DNA from: an uncultured Eubacteriales bacterium
GTDB lineage: Bacteria > Bacillota > Clostridia > Peptostreptococcales > Anaerovoracaceae
Direction: 5' to 3'
Length of the DNA stretch: 35,606 bases
NCBI GenBank assembly: GCA_902773835.1
Contig: CACYFZ010000029.1
Coordinates: 1 to 35,606 of the forward strand
Shown here piece after piece: positions 7,573 through 15,053 of the stretch. Numbering within the stretch: the stretch's first letter is position 1; the number at the start of each line of letters is the position of its first letter. The notes under the pieces were generated by a model, which saw only the letters and a program-made list of their open reading frames with translations, searched no databases and was not told where the DNA came from. Made by a program: the position numbers and the translations under genes.

Positions 7573-7583
7573 TGTGGTAAAAT
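7573..7583 (+). promoter_or_regulatory. Extended -10 promoter candidate for the HD gene
   Basis: TGTGG directly precedes TAAAAT (7578-7583), matching the TGTGGTAGAAT elements before glmS and the flavodiiron gene. No good -35 is present. Transcription would start only a base or two before ATG 7592, implying a leaderless or near-leaderless message. Confidence 0.35.
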
Positions 7584-7591
7584 GATGAGGT

Positions 7592-8194
7592 ATGAGAAAC
7601 CCGTATTACGAAAGCACGATTCATAAACAAATACGAGAGAAACGCGATAATCGAAAAGAGCGCATCAGAAACGATGTGAAGCACTACGGAAGAGAGGTGC
7701 TTAACTCCGAGGAGATGCAGCAGGCGTTTGAGCAGACACACCACAAAAGAGCCACTGTCGGAGAACACAGTTTGAGGGTCACAATGTCGAGTGTGATGCT
7801 TTGTTATGCTCTCCGTAAGATGAAAGTCAATGTAAATATGCCGGCGGTAATAATTGCTGCACTATGCCACGACTTGGGTATACTGGGAAGAAATGATAAG
7901 TATTCGTCAGCCAAGGAATGTGCGGAGGCCCATCCGAAAGAATCGGTGGAAGTTGCCAGAGAAATATTGGATGAACTGCCGGAAAATACCGAGGATATTA
8001 TAGAACGGCATATGTGGCCGGTAGGAGACAGCAAGGCGCCTAATTCAATAGAAGGGGCCATAGTATCAGCTGCAGATAAGTATACTGCTGTTAAGGATTT
8101 CGTAAAAGGAAGCAATTCAGAAAATGAAAGCATCATGCCACTGCTTCCGAGTGAAAGAAGAACAGAAGAGGTAACAGAGGATGGAGACAAATGA
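7592..8194 (+). CDS. HD-domain protein, putative phosphohydrolase
   Basis: A 200-residue cytoplasmic protein with an HD metal-binding domain over about residues 50-175. Visible ligands are the early His in VGEHSLRV, the HD doublet His93-Asp94 in ALCHDLG, later His residues (ERHMWP) and the closing Asp in AADKYTAV. The N terminus is basic and helical; the C terminus is acidic. HD proteins of this sort hydrolyse nucleotides or other phosphoesters, and no specific substrate can be named. Its last 14 bases overlap the cardiolipin synthase gene in another frame, so the two are translationally coupled. Confidence 0.8.
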   Translation: MRNPYYESTIHKQIREKRDNRKERIRNDVKHYGREVLNSEEMQQAFEQTHHKRATVGEHSLRVTMSSVMLCYALRKMKVNVNMPAVIIAALCHDLGILGRNDKYSSAKECAEAHPKESVEVAREILDELPENTEDIIERHMWPVGDSKAPNSIEGAIVSAADKYTAVKDFVKGSNSENESIMPLLPSERRTEEVTEDGDK

Positions 8195-9758
8195 TAATGT
8201 TGTAATGCTGGCCAAGCCCGTAAGGAAGGGAATTACGAAGATTCTGTTCAGCCGAGTTTTTATAATCGGGATACTTCTCGTTTTACAGATTGCTTTTTTT
8301 GTGGCCGCTTATGTGTGGTTTTATGACAATGTTCATATCTTCCTGCACCTACAGTGGATTTTTACCTTCGTTATGATAATCTATCTCTTCAACAGTAAGA
8401 TGGATTCATCTGCCAAGCTCACATGGATGCTCATCATAGCATTGGTTCCGATTGTCGGAGCCCTTCTTCTTTTCTGGACGCAATCCAATATAGGGCATCG
8501 CAAAGAAATAAACATGGTGAAGAAGCAGATAGATGACAGCAAGGAAATGCTGGATCAATCGGAGAAAGTTTTTAAAGAGGTGGAGCGCGACGGCTCCGGC
8601 TCGGACGATTTATGTAAATATTTGAATAAAACCGGATGCTTCCCACTCTACGATAAATCTGAAGTTACGTACTTTCCGCTCGGTGAAGACAAATTCGAGG
8701 CCATGCTGAAAGAACTTGAGAAGGCGAAGAAGTTTATTTTCATGGAGTACTTCATAGTTGAAGAAGGATACATGTGGGGCCGCATTCTGGATATCCTGAT
8801 TCGCAAGGCAGAAGCAGGTGTCGAGGTACGTGTTATGTACGACGGCATGTGTGAGATGTCGACGCTTCCGACCGACTACTGGAAGCGCTTGGAGAAGAAG
8901 GGCATACACGCCAGAGCCTTCTCCCCTATAATGCCGATAGTCTCGTCACACTATAATTACCGCGATCACAGAAAGATTCTTTCCATAGACGGAAAGGTAG
9001 CATTTAACGGCGGAGTAAACCTGGCGGATGAGTATATAAATCGAATCGAAAGATTCGGCCACTGGAAGGATACAGCGGTTATGATAAAGGGGCCGGCGGT
9101 ACAGAGCTTGACACTGATGTTCCTTCAAATGTGGAATCTGAGGTCGGGAGATTCAACTGAGGATTACAAGAAATGGCTGTCTGAACCGGTCAATGAATAT
9201 CCTGATGCCAAGGGATATGTTATGCCGTACTGCGACAATCCTCTCGATGGCTATAAGGTTGGTGAGGCTGTCTACATCGACATACTCTACCGCTCGACAG
9301 ACTACGTACATATTATGACACCGTATCTCATACTTGACGGAGAACTGGAGACAGCGCTCAGATTTGCCGCACAGAGAGGGGTCGACGTAAAGATAATAAT
9401 GCCGGGAATTCCGGATAAGGCATTTGCCTATTCTCTTGCGAAAACGCACTATAAGAATCTGGTAGAGGCCGGTGTAAAGATTTATGAATATACGCCGGGA
9501 TTTGTTCATGCCAAGGTATTTGTAAGCGATGATATCAAGGCTGTAGTCGGCACCATCAATTTAGACTACAGGAGTCTTTATCACCACTTCGAGTGTGCGA
9601 CATACATGTATAAAACAGATTGCATACCTGCTATCGAGAAGGACTTCCAAGATACCCTTTCCAAGTGCAGAGAAGTGAGTGTAGAAAGCATAAAGAGTGA
9701 GAAGTTATCGTACAAGATTATGGGAACTTTGGGCAAGATGATATCACCGCTGATATAA
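8181..9758 (+). CDS. cls: Cardiolipin synthase (phospholipase D family)
   Basis: A 525-residue membrane enzyme that condenses two phosphatidylglycerol molecules to cardiolipin and glycerol. Two hydrophobic helices (about residues 25-50 and 55-95) anchor the N terminus. Two HKD motifs form the active site: His263-x-Lys265-x4-Asp270 (DHRKILSIDG) and His443-x-Lys445-x4-Asp450 (VHAKVFVSDD), each followed by a conserved G/N segment (NGGVNL, GTINLDYRS). Length is near the usual 480-520. The start overlaps the HD gene by 14 bases, with AGAGG just upstream. The TAA stop is contributed by the first bases of dispersed repeat copy 1. Confidence 0.94.
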   Translation: METNDNVVMLAKPVRKGITKILFSRVFIIGILLVLQIAFFVAAYVWFYDNVHIFLHLQWIFTFVMIIYLFNSKMDSSAKLTWMLIIALVPIVGALLLFWTQSNIGHRKEINMVKKQIDDSKEMLDQSEKVFKEVERDGSGSDDLCKYLNKTGCFPLYDKSEVTYFPLGEDKFEAMLKELEKAKKFIFMEYFIVEEGYMWGRILDILIRKAEAGVEVRVMYDGMCEMSTLPTDYWKRLEKKGIHARAFSPIMPIVSSHYNYRDHRKILSIDGKVAFNGGVNLADEYINRIERFGHWKDTAVMIKGPAVQSLTLMFLQMWNLRSGDSTEDYKKWLSEPVNEYPDAKGYVMPYCDNPLDGYKVGEAVYIDILYRSTDYVHIMTPYLILDGELETALRFAAQRGVDVKIIMPGIPDKAFAYSLAKTHYKNLVEAGVKIYEYTPGFVHAKVFVSDDIKAVVGTINLDYRSLYHHFECATYMYKTDCIPAIEKDFQDTLSKCREVSVESIKSEKLSYKIMGTLGKMISPLI

Positions 9759-9905
9759 CAGACGCCGGATGTCCCCCGCCTCAACGGAGTAGGCGGCGGG
9801 TTCCATATTCGATCGTCAGTGGCGGGTCGCAATCCCCGACTGACGATCTCCGGCGTCGCTCGCTCCAACCAAGCGAGCTTGATGGAGCTTCGCTCCTGGT
9901 TGAAA
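9754..9905 (+). repeat. Dispersed structured repeat, copy 1 (152 bp)
   Basis: It begins TATAACAGACGCCGG and ends GCTCCTGGTTGAAA, as do copies 2 and 3. GACGCCGGA (9761-9769) pairs perfectly with TCCGGCGTC (9849-9857). That stem encloses two hairpins, CCGCCT/AGGCGG (9776-9781 with 9791-9796) and GATCGTCAGT/ACTGACGATC (9811-9820 with 9839-9848). A third hairpin region, built on CCAACCA and TGGTTG, follows. The result is a multibranched fold. Its TAA at 9756-9758 is the cls stop codon. It encodes no credible protein. It is GC-rich against its neighbours, and no terminal inverted repeats or target duplication are obvious. Confidence 0.9.
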
Positions 9906-9927
9906 GGAGTATGATTTCAGAACAGTA

Positions 9928-9966
9928 AAATGCCGCAGGTATCTTTGTGATAAACCTGCGGCATTT
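9928..9966 (-). terminator. Terminator of the DUF3048 lipoprotein gene (possibly bidirectional)
   Basis: AAATGCCGCAGGT (9928-9940) pairs perfectly over 13 bases with ACCTGCGGCATTT (9954-9966). On the minus strand it lies 18 bases after the lipoprotein stop and runs into TTTT. It could also stop plus-strand transcripts leaving cls and repeat copy 1. Confidence 0.85.
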
Positions 9967-9984
9967 CCGTTTTGTTTTAAATAT

Positions 9985-11289
9985 TTAATTACTTGCTTCT
10001 GTTGTAGCTTCTTCTGTTTCTTCACCCGGCATTGTTATCGTGTACTCTCCCGGTGTTATATTAACCGAGCATCCGTTGTTTTGTGAAACCCAGCCAATCC
10101 ATGTTTTTCCCTTGTTAATAGGCTGAGCAACATACATTTCCGGAACGTATTCTTCGCCGGCTTCTTCTGCCTCGGCTTTTTTCTTGTCAGCTTCTTCCTG
10201 CTCTTTATCATTTAAAGGAATTTCAGCAAGAATGGCTTCCTTATCGTCGTTTTCTTCATCCTTGTCGTTGTTTAGTTCATAAATCTCTTTAGCGTCCTTT
10301 TCGGGATCGATGAGGATGAGCTTGCCGCCTTTTTTCTGCCACTCAATTTCTTTAACGGAACCTTGAGTGAAGAGCTGAGCTCTTCCTCCCTTAAAGAGAT
10401 AGTCGCAGTAGGTAACGGAACTTCCGCCTCCATGATAATTATCCTTCGTAATGTACTCGGTATCATCATAGAGGATGAGAAGATTATCACGAACAAAGTC
10501 ATTGTCAAAGCTCTTGCTGTGATATTTGCCGTCTTCTTCGTTATATTCCCAATCTGTGGTTTCCCAATCAGCTCTTTTTGAATAGGTAACACTTAGCTTT
10601 GCTGCAGTTTCAGTGCTTACAGGCTGGGTTTCTTCAAAGAAGTAAAGTTTGCTGATTTCATCAGGTTCTGCTCTGAATCCCTCATTCTTTATAGTAGCCG
10701 GAACCTTCTCTCCGTAGATTATACCTGTGTGCTCGGATGATACATTTCTGGTATGGTCTCTGTCGTACATACCTTCCTTATCATCCAGAGTCATCTGATT
10801 GATATGATCTACGTCGTACCATTTGAATATTTTATTGGCTCCGACATATTCTCCCTTTGAATAGCTCATTCCCCAGTGAATGAAAATTGCATCAAACGAA
10901 GTTGAGAATTTGATGAACGGAGGACGAGCACTTCTGGTAGGTCCTATTACTTCCGGCAGCTTATTGTAGTCGGTGTAGAACCAAAGTGTTCTGGTGATTC
11001 CTCCTTCAACCTCACCCTGCAGAACAATGTCAGGAGAATAGTTTTCATCGTCAAGACCCCACTGCGGTCTTGCATCCGGTGTGTTTTCAACTACGAATGC
11101 TACTATTCTTCTGTTCAGAGCGCTTTCATCAAAGCCGTCCTCGACGAGTGCGCCGGTTAAAGGATCTGATGGTGGAGGTGGTGGCTCCTCAACAGGTTCT
11201 TCGGCCTTACAGCCGGAAAGAACAGCTGCCATCGATAAGATAAAAATAAGTGCAATTACCGAAAACTTTCTGTAAATAGATTTCTTCAT
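9985..11289 (-). CDS. YerB-like DUF3048 lipoprotein
   Basis: A 434-residue lipoprotein. The start is the ATG at 11289, eight bases after GAGGG; the longer frame would need a TTG at 11304. A signal peptide with a lipobox (AAVLSGC) at about residue 28 predicts attachment to the outer face of the membrane, followed by an acidic, Pro-rich linker. The body matches DUF3048, as in B. subtilis YerB: RPQWGLDDENYSPDIVLQGEVEGG and IGPTRSARPPF in the N-terminal domain, and the GGSSVTYCDYLFKGG region with the TWIGWVSQ end in the C-terminal domain. An acidic, Glu/Lys-rich insert (about residues 350-400) interrupts the C-terminal part. The molecular role of the family is unknown. It is transcribed alone, divergently from the kinase gene. 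Confidence 0.9.
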   Translation of the reverse strand: MKKSIYRKFSVIALIFILSMAAVLSGCKAEEPVEEPPPPPSDPLTGALVEDGFDESALNRRIVAFVVENTPDARPQWGLDDENYSPDIVLQGEVEGGITRTLWFYTDYNKLPEVIGPTRSARPPFIKFSTSFDAIFIHWGMSYSKGEYVGANKIFKWYDVDHINQMTLDDKEGMYDRDHTRNVSSEHTGIIYGEKVPATIKNEGFRAEPDEISKLYFFEETQPVSTETAAKLSVTYSKRADWETTDWEYNEEDGKYHSKSFDNDFVRDNLLILYDDTEYITKDNYHGGGSSVTYCDYLFKGGRAQLFTQGSVKEIEWQKKGGKLILIDPEKDAKEIYELNNDKDEENDDKEAILAEIPLNDKEQEEADKKKAEAEEAGEEYVPEMYVAQPINKGKTWIGWVSQNNGCSVNITPGEYTITMPGEETEEATTEASN

Positions 11290-11344
11290 AAAAAATACCC
11301 TCAATTCCGAGCGTTTACAATCGCTCTTCGATGCTTTGAAAAAT

Positions 11345-11387
11345 ATTATACAACTTTTAATGGCATTGATGGTGAAAATTGTATAAA
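11345..11387. promoter_or_regulatory. Divergent promoter region, lipoprotein and kinase
   Basis: A minus-strand TATAAT (plus 11345-11350) faces the lipoprotein gene, and a plus-strand TATAAA/TAAAAT (11382-11389) faces the kinase gene. Neither has a clear -35 at ideal spacing, so these are candidates only. Confidence 0.4.
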
Positions 11388-11422
11388 ATATGTGAGGTTA
11401 AACCAGAAGGGGGATTAAAAAA

Positions 11423-12253
11423 ATGAAAAGAATTCTTACTATTCAGGACATCTCCTGCCTCGGAAAGTGCTCCATTACAATCGCGCTTCCGGTAATTTCA
11501 GCTCTTGGAACGGAGACTGTAATACTTCCGACGGCGGTTTTGTCCAATCACACACTGTTTAAAAGTTTTACTGTAAAAGATCTGGCAGATCAAATCGAGC
11601 CAATCTGCGAAAAATGGGTGGATGAGAACGTCGAGTTCGATGCTATCTACACGGGCTATCTCGGCACCATAGAGCAGATTGATATGATGAAAAAACTGTT
11701 TAAAACATTTAAAAGAGGAGACGATACAATTGTGTTCGTTGATCCTGTTATGGCAGACAACGGTAAGCTTTATCCTGCATTTGATATGGATTATGCGAAG
11801 AAGAATGCCGAACTCTGTGCCGAGGCAGACATTATCGTTCCTAATATCACGGAAGCCAGTATCATGACAGGCATGGAATATAAGGAAGAGTATGACGAAA
11901 GTTATATCAGGGAAATGCTGGAGCGCCTTACCAAACTGGGTGCACAGATAAGTGTGCTTACCGGTGTTTCGCTCAGCGAGGGCAAGACCGGCGTAATGGG
12001 TTACGACAAGAAAAACGATGAGATCTATTGCTATCAGAATGATAAGGTCGGAGCGATGTTCCATGGAACGGGAGACCTCTTCTCCAGCACCGTTATCGGT
12101 GAGATTATGAAGGGAAAATCCTGGAAGGATGCTATGAGAATAGCGGCGGACTATACTGCGCATACCATCGAAGTAACGATGAACAATCCTAAAAAGCCGT
12201 GGTACGGAGTGGATTTCGAGGCTACGATTCCGGATCTTATAGCGATGGACTAG
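11423..12253 (+). CDS. pdxY: Pyridoxal/pyridoxamine kinase (PfkB/ribokinase superfamily)
   Basis: A 276-residue cytoplasmic kinase that phosphorylates pyridoxal, pyridoxamine or pyridoxine with ATP to salvage vitamin B6. The N terminus ILTIQDISCLGKCSIT, the TAVLSNHT substrate segment, VDPVMADNGKLY, VPNITEA and the late GTGDLFSS motif, with the catalytic Asp and anion hole, are all as expected. Length is usual for the PdxY/PdxK type. A ribosome binding site AGAAGGGGG lies ahead of the ATG. It is followed 21 bases later by the aminopeptidase gene and probably shares its transcript. Which vitamer is preferred cannot be read from sequence. Confidence 0.9.
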   Translation: MKRILTIQDISCLGKCSITIALPVISALGTETVILPTAVLSNHTLFKSFTVKDLADQIEPICEKWVDENVEFDAIYTGYLGTIEQIDMMKKLFKTFKRGDDTIVFVDPVMADNGKLYPAFDMDYAKKNAELCAEADIIVPNITEASIMTGMEYKEEYDESYIREMLERLTKLGAQISVLTGVSLSEGKTGVMGYDKKNDEIYCYQNDKVGAMFHGTGDLFSSTVIGEIMKGKSWKDAMRIAADYTAHTIEVTMNNPKKPWYGVDFEATIPDLIAMD

Positions 12254-12274
12254 TCTAAGGGTTTCAGGACCTAC

Positions 12275-14095
12275 ATGAAAAAAGAAATACTTGAATTACA
12301 AAAGTTAATGCGTGAAGAAGGGATGGATATTTACTACATCCCTTCTTCTGATTTTCATTCATCGGAATACATGCATCCGCATTTTAAGTGTCGCGAATTT
12401 ATCAGCGGATTTACCGGATCTGCCGGGGACTTGATAGTAACGGGAGATGCCGCATATCTTTGGACGGACGGGCGGTACTTTATCCAGGCAGAAAAGCAGC
12501 TTGCGGGCTCCGGTATAGAACTCATGAGGATGAGAGAAGATGGTGTCCCGACTATTCCGGAATTTATCGCCGAAATTGCAAAAGAGCATATAAATACTGA
12601 CAAGTCTAAAGCTGTTCTCGGATTCGACGGAAGAGTTGTAAAAAATAACTTCAGTTACATCGTACAGGATGCACTCGGAGATGTCGGTCTGGACTATTCG
12701 GATATAGATATCATCTGGGAGAAGGATCTCGCAGGAGATGTTTGGGAGGACAGACCCGAGTTTGATACCAACGGCATATGGCAACTCCCGATTGAATCAA
12801 CCGGAGCATGCGCAGAGGATAAGTTAGAGCAAATAAGGCGGAAAATGGATGAAGAAGAAGCGGAGTATCTGCTGCTTTCAGACCTTACGGGGATTGCTTG
12901 GCTTCTCAATCTGAGAGGCTCAGATATCGCGTATACACCGGTGTTTTATTCATTCTTGTTGATCGGACCCGAATTCGTAAATCTGTATCTGACAAAAGAT
13001 GCAATCAGAAATGATGCAGAGGAAACAATTCGGAGGAGCATAGCTGAGGGAGTTAATCTTCACATACGAAGATATGAAGACATTTATGACGATGTTTCTG
13101 CATTGAGGATATCGGAATACGGAACTTTCATGTCTGAAAACAGTATCTCTTATGCGCTCTTTAATTCAATCCCGGATGATGTGATGTGTATTCATGTGGC
13201 GGATATCGTAGGCAATATCAAGATGATAAAAAATGAAACAGAGATAAGTTGTTCAAAGAACGCGCATATCAAGGACGGTGTGGCCGTAACTAAGTTCATT
13301 AAATGGATAAAAGAAGAGATGAGAAGAGGTGCGGAACATACGGAGATCGATGCCGGAGACTATCTTAAGGAAAAACGCGCGGAACAAGAAGGCTTCATAG
13401 AGCTTTCGTTCCCGACAATATCCGCTTACGGAGGAAACGGCGCAGTAGTTCACTATGAACCGGAAGAGAATAGTTGTGCAATCATCAGGCCTGAGGGCTT
13501 TCTGCTTATCGATTCAGGCGGACAGTATACGAACGGAACGACAGATGTTACGAGGACTATTGCCGTAGGCCCGCTTACGCAGGAAATGAAGGATAATTAC
13601 ACTTACGTTTTGAAGTCACATATTGCGTTTGCCGATATGAGATACAGAGAGGGTATGACGGGCAAAGAACTTGATGAAATGCTCAGAAAACCTTTGACAG
13701 ATGTCGGACTTAATTTTAATCACGGCATTTCTCACGGAGTCGGACACGTTCTGTCAGTTCATGAGGACGCAGCCGCAATCAGAAGTAGCAATGAACTTGA
13801 TGCGGGTATTAAGCCAGGTATGATTATGTCTGATGAACCCGGGGTATATATCGAGGGAGAGTACGGAATCAGGACGGAAAATTTGGTGCTCTTTATAGAA
13901 GGCGGAAACGATTGGATTATCAATGAACCGCTGACATGTGTACCTTATGAGAGAGACGCTATTAATAAGGACCTTTTATCCGAAACCGAGATAAAATGGG
14001 TAGATGACTATCACAGCTGGGTCAGAGAGACATTGAGTCCGCTTCTTGATGAAGAGACAGCGACATTCCTATACGAAGAGACTAAGGCTTTATAG
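12275..14095 (+). CDS. M24 aminopeptidase P (Xaa-Pro aminopeptidase)
   Basis: A 606-residue cytoplasmic metallopeptidase that removes an N-terminal residue preceding proline. It has the long three-domain form: two creatinase-like N-terminal domains (about 1-155 and 160-320), the catalytic pita-bread domain (about 325-545) and a C-terminal extension ending near 606. The five metal ligands are visible: Asp413 (IDSGGQYTNG), Asp424 (TTDVTRT), His491 (HGVGHVLSVHE), Glu521 (SDEPGVY) and Glu535 (GIRTENLV). It appears complete and active. It sits 21 bases after the B6 kinase gene with a modest ribosome binding site. Confidence 0.94.
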   Translation: MKKEILELQKLMREEGMDIYYIPSSDFHSSEYMHPHFKCREFISGFTGSAGDLIVTGDAAYLWTDGRYFIQAEKQLAGSGIELMRMREDGVPTIPEFIAEIAKEHINTDKSKAVLGFDGRVVKNNFSYIVQDALGDVGLDYSDIDIIWEKDLAGDVWEDRPEFDTNGIWQLPIESTGACAEDKLEQIRRKMDEEEAEYLLLSDLTGIAWLLNLRGSDIAYTPVFYSFLLIGPEFVNLYLTKDAIRNDAEETIRRSIAEGVNLHIRRYEDIYDDVSALRISEYGTFMSENSISYALFNSIPDDVMCIHVADIVGNIKMIKNETEISCSKNAHIKDGVAVTKFIKWIKEEMRRGAEHTEIDAGDYLKEKRAEQEGFIELSFPTISAYGGNGAVVHYEPEENSCAIIRPEGFLLIDSGGQYTNGTTDVTRTIAVGPLTQEMKDNYTYVLKSHIAFADMRYREGMTGKELDEMLRKPLTDVGLNFNHGISHGVGHVLSVHEDAAAIRSSNELDAGIKPGMIMSDEPGVYIEGEYGIRTENLVLFIEGGNDWIINEPLTCVPYERDAINKDLLSETEIKWVDDYHSWVRETLSPLLDEETATFLYEETKAL

Positions 14096-14108
14096 ATGCA
14101 AAATTACT

Positions 14109-14137
14109 TTGTGTTTTAATCGAAAGAGGAATATAAT
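14109..14137 (+). promoter_or_regulatory. Promoter of the peptidoglycan-binding-repeat gene
   Basis: TTGTGT (14109-14114) and TATAAT (14132-14137) are separated by 17 bases, with the ATG 51 bases downstream. Together with the terminator at 14751 this makes the next gene a single-gene transcript. Confidence 0.65.
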
Positions 14138-14187
14138 CTACACACTGATGTAAAAATTATCACTGAAATGAAGAAATGAGGTAAAGA

Positions 14188-14727
14188 ATGGGTATTTTTG
14201 ACAGATTCAAAAAGAATGCAGAAGATACTGCTCAGAAGGCAGAAGCTAAGAAGGCCGAGGTTACCAAGGCTGCAGAAGAGAAGAAAGCAGACCTTGAAGC
14301 CAGAGGAAAGGCTATGGCAGAAAGAGCCAAAAAGGAAGCTGAGTCCATTAAGACAGCTGCAGCTGAGAAAGCCGCTGAGGCTGAAAAGAAAGCCGAAGAG
14401 GCTAAGGCAGAGGCAGAGAAGAAGGCTGAAGAAGTAAAGGCTGAGGTTAAGGCTGCTGCCGCTAAGTTTAAACTTGATGTTGACGGCGAATTCGGTCCTA
14501 AGAGCATCACATCACTCCAGCACGTTCTCGGCGTTACTGAAGACGGAATACTCGGAACAGACACAATTACTGCTATTCAGAAAAAGGTTGGCGCCAAGGC
14601 TGACGGCATCTGGGGAACAGAGACAAGCACAAAGCTTCAGGAGTTCCTCGGCGTTACTGCAGACGGTGTTGCAGGCCCTGAGACATTCAAGGCTCTTCAG
14701 AACTGGGTAAACAAAGAGCTCGGTTAA
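14188..14727 (+). CDS. Coiled-coil protein with tandem peptidoglycan-binding-like repeats
   Basis: A 179-residue protein with two parts. Residues about 1-92 are almost only Lys, Ala and Glu (repeated AEAEKKAEEAK-like strings), a long charged helix or coiled coil. Residues 93-179 contain four short units of about 20 residues built on DG-x-x-G-x-x-T/S-x-x-x-LQ (DGEFGPKSITSLQ, DGILGTDTITAIQ, DGIWGTETSTKLQ, DGVAGPETFKALQ), the pattern of PG_binding_1 domains. No signal peptide or membrane anchor is present; the protein starts MGIFDRFKKN. It has its own promoter and terminator. Cell-wall binding is the family's usual role, but the export route is unclear, so function is open. The low-complexity helix also makes homology calls for that half unreliable. 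Confidence 0.75.
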   Translation: MGIFDRFKKNAEDTAQKAEAKKAEVTKAAEEKKADLEARGKAMAERAKKEAESIKTAAAEKAAEAEKKAEEAKAEAEKKAEEVKAEVKAAAAKFKLDVDGEFGPKSITSLQHVLGVTEDGILGTDTITAIQKKVGAKADGIWGTETSTKLQEFLGVTADGVAGPETFKALQNWVNKELG

Positions 14728-14750
14728 AAGATTTAAAGCAGAATAGTATA

Positions 14751-14773
14751 AAAGGCGGATTCGTCCGCCTTTT
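14751..14773 (+). terminator. Intrinsic terminator after the repeat-protein gene
   Basis: AAAGGCGGA (14751-14759) pairs perfectly with TCCGCCTTT (14764-14772) across a TTCG tetraloop, with a short T tract. Confidence 0.88.
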
Positions 14774-14782
14774 GTCATGTTT

Positions 14783-14963
14783 TATAACAGACGCCGGATG
14801 TCCCCAGCCTCAACGGAGTAGGCGGCGGGTTCCATATTCGATCGTCAGTGGCGGGTCGCAATCCCCGACTGACGATCTCATGAGCTGAAGCTCCCGTCGT
14901 CTGTTTGACGGCGTCGCTCGCTCCAACCAAGCGAGCTTGATGGAGCTTCGCTCCTGGTTGAAA
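14783..14963 (+). repeat. Dispersed structured repeat, copy 2 (181 bp)
   Basis: Same ends and same first ~95 bases as copy 1, with one visible difference in the first hairpin (CCCCAGCC for CCCCCGCC). After the GATCGTCAGT/ACTGACGATC hairpin it carries about 30 extra bases that form two small hairpins, GAGC-tgaa-GCTC and CCGTC/GACGG. It then rejoins the copy 1 sequence at GGCGTCGCTCGCTCC. This copy is not at a stop codon; it lies ten bases after a terminator. Confidence 0.9.
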
Positions 14964-14999
14964 AACTGCCTTGCGCTTTAAAAATAAGACTCTCAAAAC

Positions 15000-15028
15000 T
15001 TGAAATCTGCAAGGAAAATGCAGATAAT
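15000..15028 (+). promoter_or_regulatory. Promoter of the AI-2E/ROK operon
   Basis: TTGAAA (15000-15005) and GATAAT (15023-15028) are 17 bases apart. The ATG at 15054 follows a leader of about 20 bases with AAGGAGAG. Confidence 0.6.
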
Positions 15029-15053
15029 TTATAAAAGGTAAGGAGAGTAATCA

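Larger units (their letters stand above)
7281..7591. other. Gap holding a small ORF and AT-rich promoter-like DNA
   Basis: Between the terminator and the HD gene there is an AT-rich tract (about 7355-7410) with several overlapping -10-like hexamers, for example TATTAT near 7391. The 24-codon ORF at 7430-7504 follows. After that come about 75 bases with no ORF, ending in the TGTGGTAAAAT promoter-like sequence at 7573-7583. Nothing else is recognised. Confidence 0.5.
14728..15053. other. Gap holding a terminator, repeat copy 2 and the AI-2E gene promoter
   Basis: After the gene stop come the terminator at 14751-14773, repeat copy 2 at 14783-14963, then about 35 bases without visible signals. 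The promoter at 15000-15028 and a leader with AAGGAGAG precede the ATG at 15054. No other gene is seen. Confidence 0.7.

Noticed and set aside
9581..9868. Minus-strand ORF through repeat copy 1, with similar ORFs at 14775-14996 and 16956-17273
   Set aside because: They share peptide strings only because they read the same repeat. They run into unrelated flanking genes, lack ribosome binding sites, and the repeat's conservation follows its stems rather than codons.
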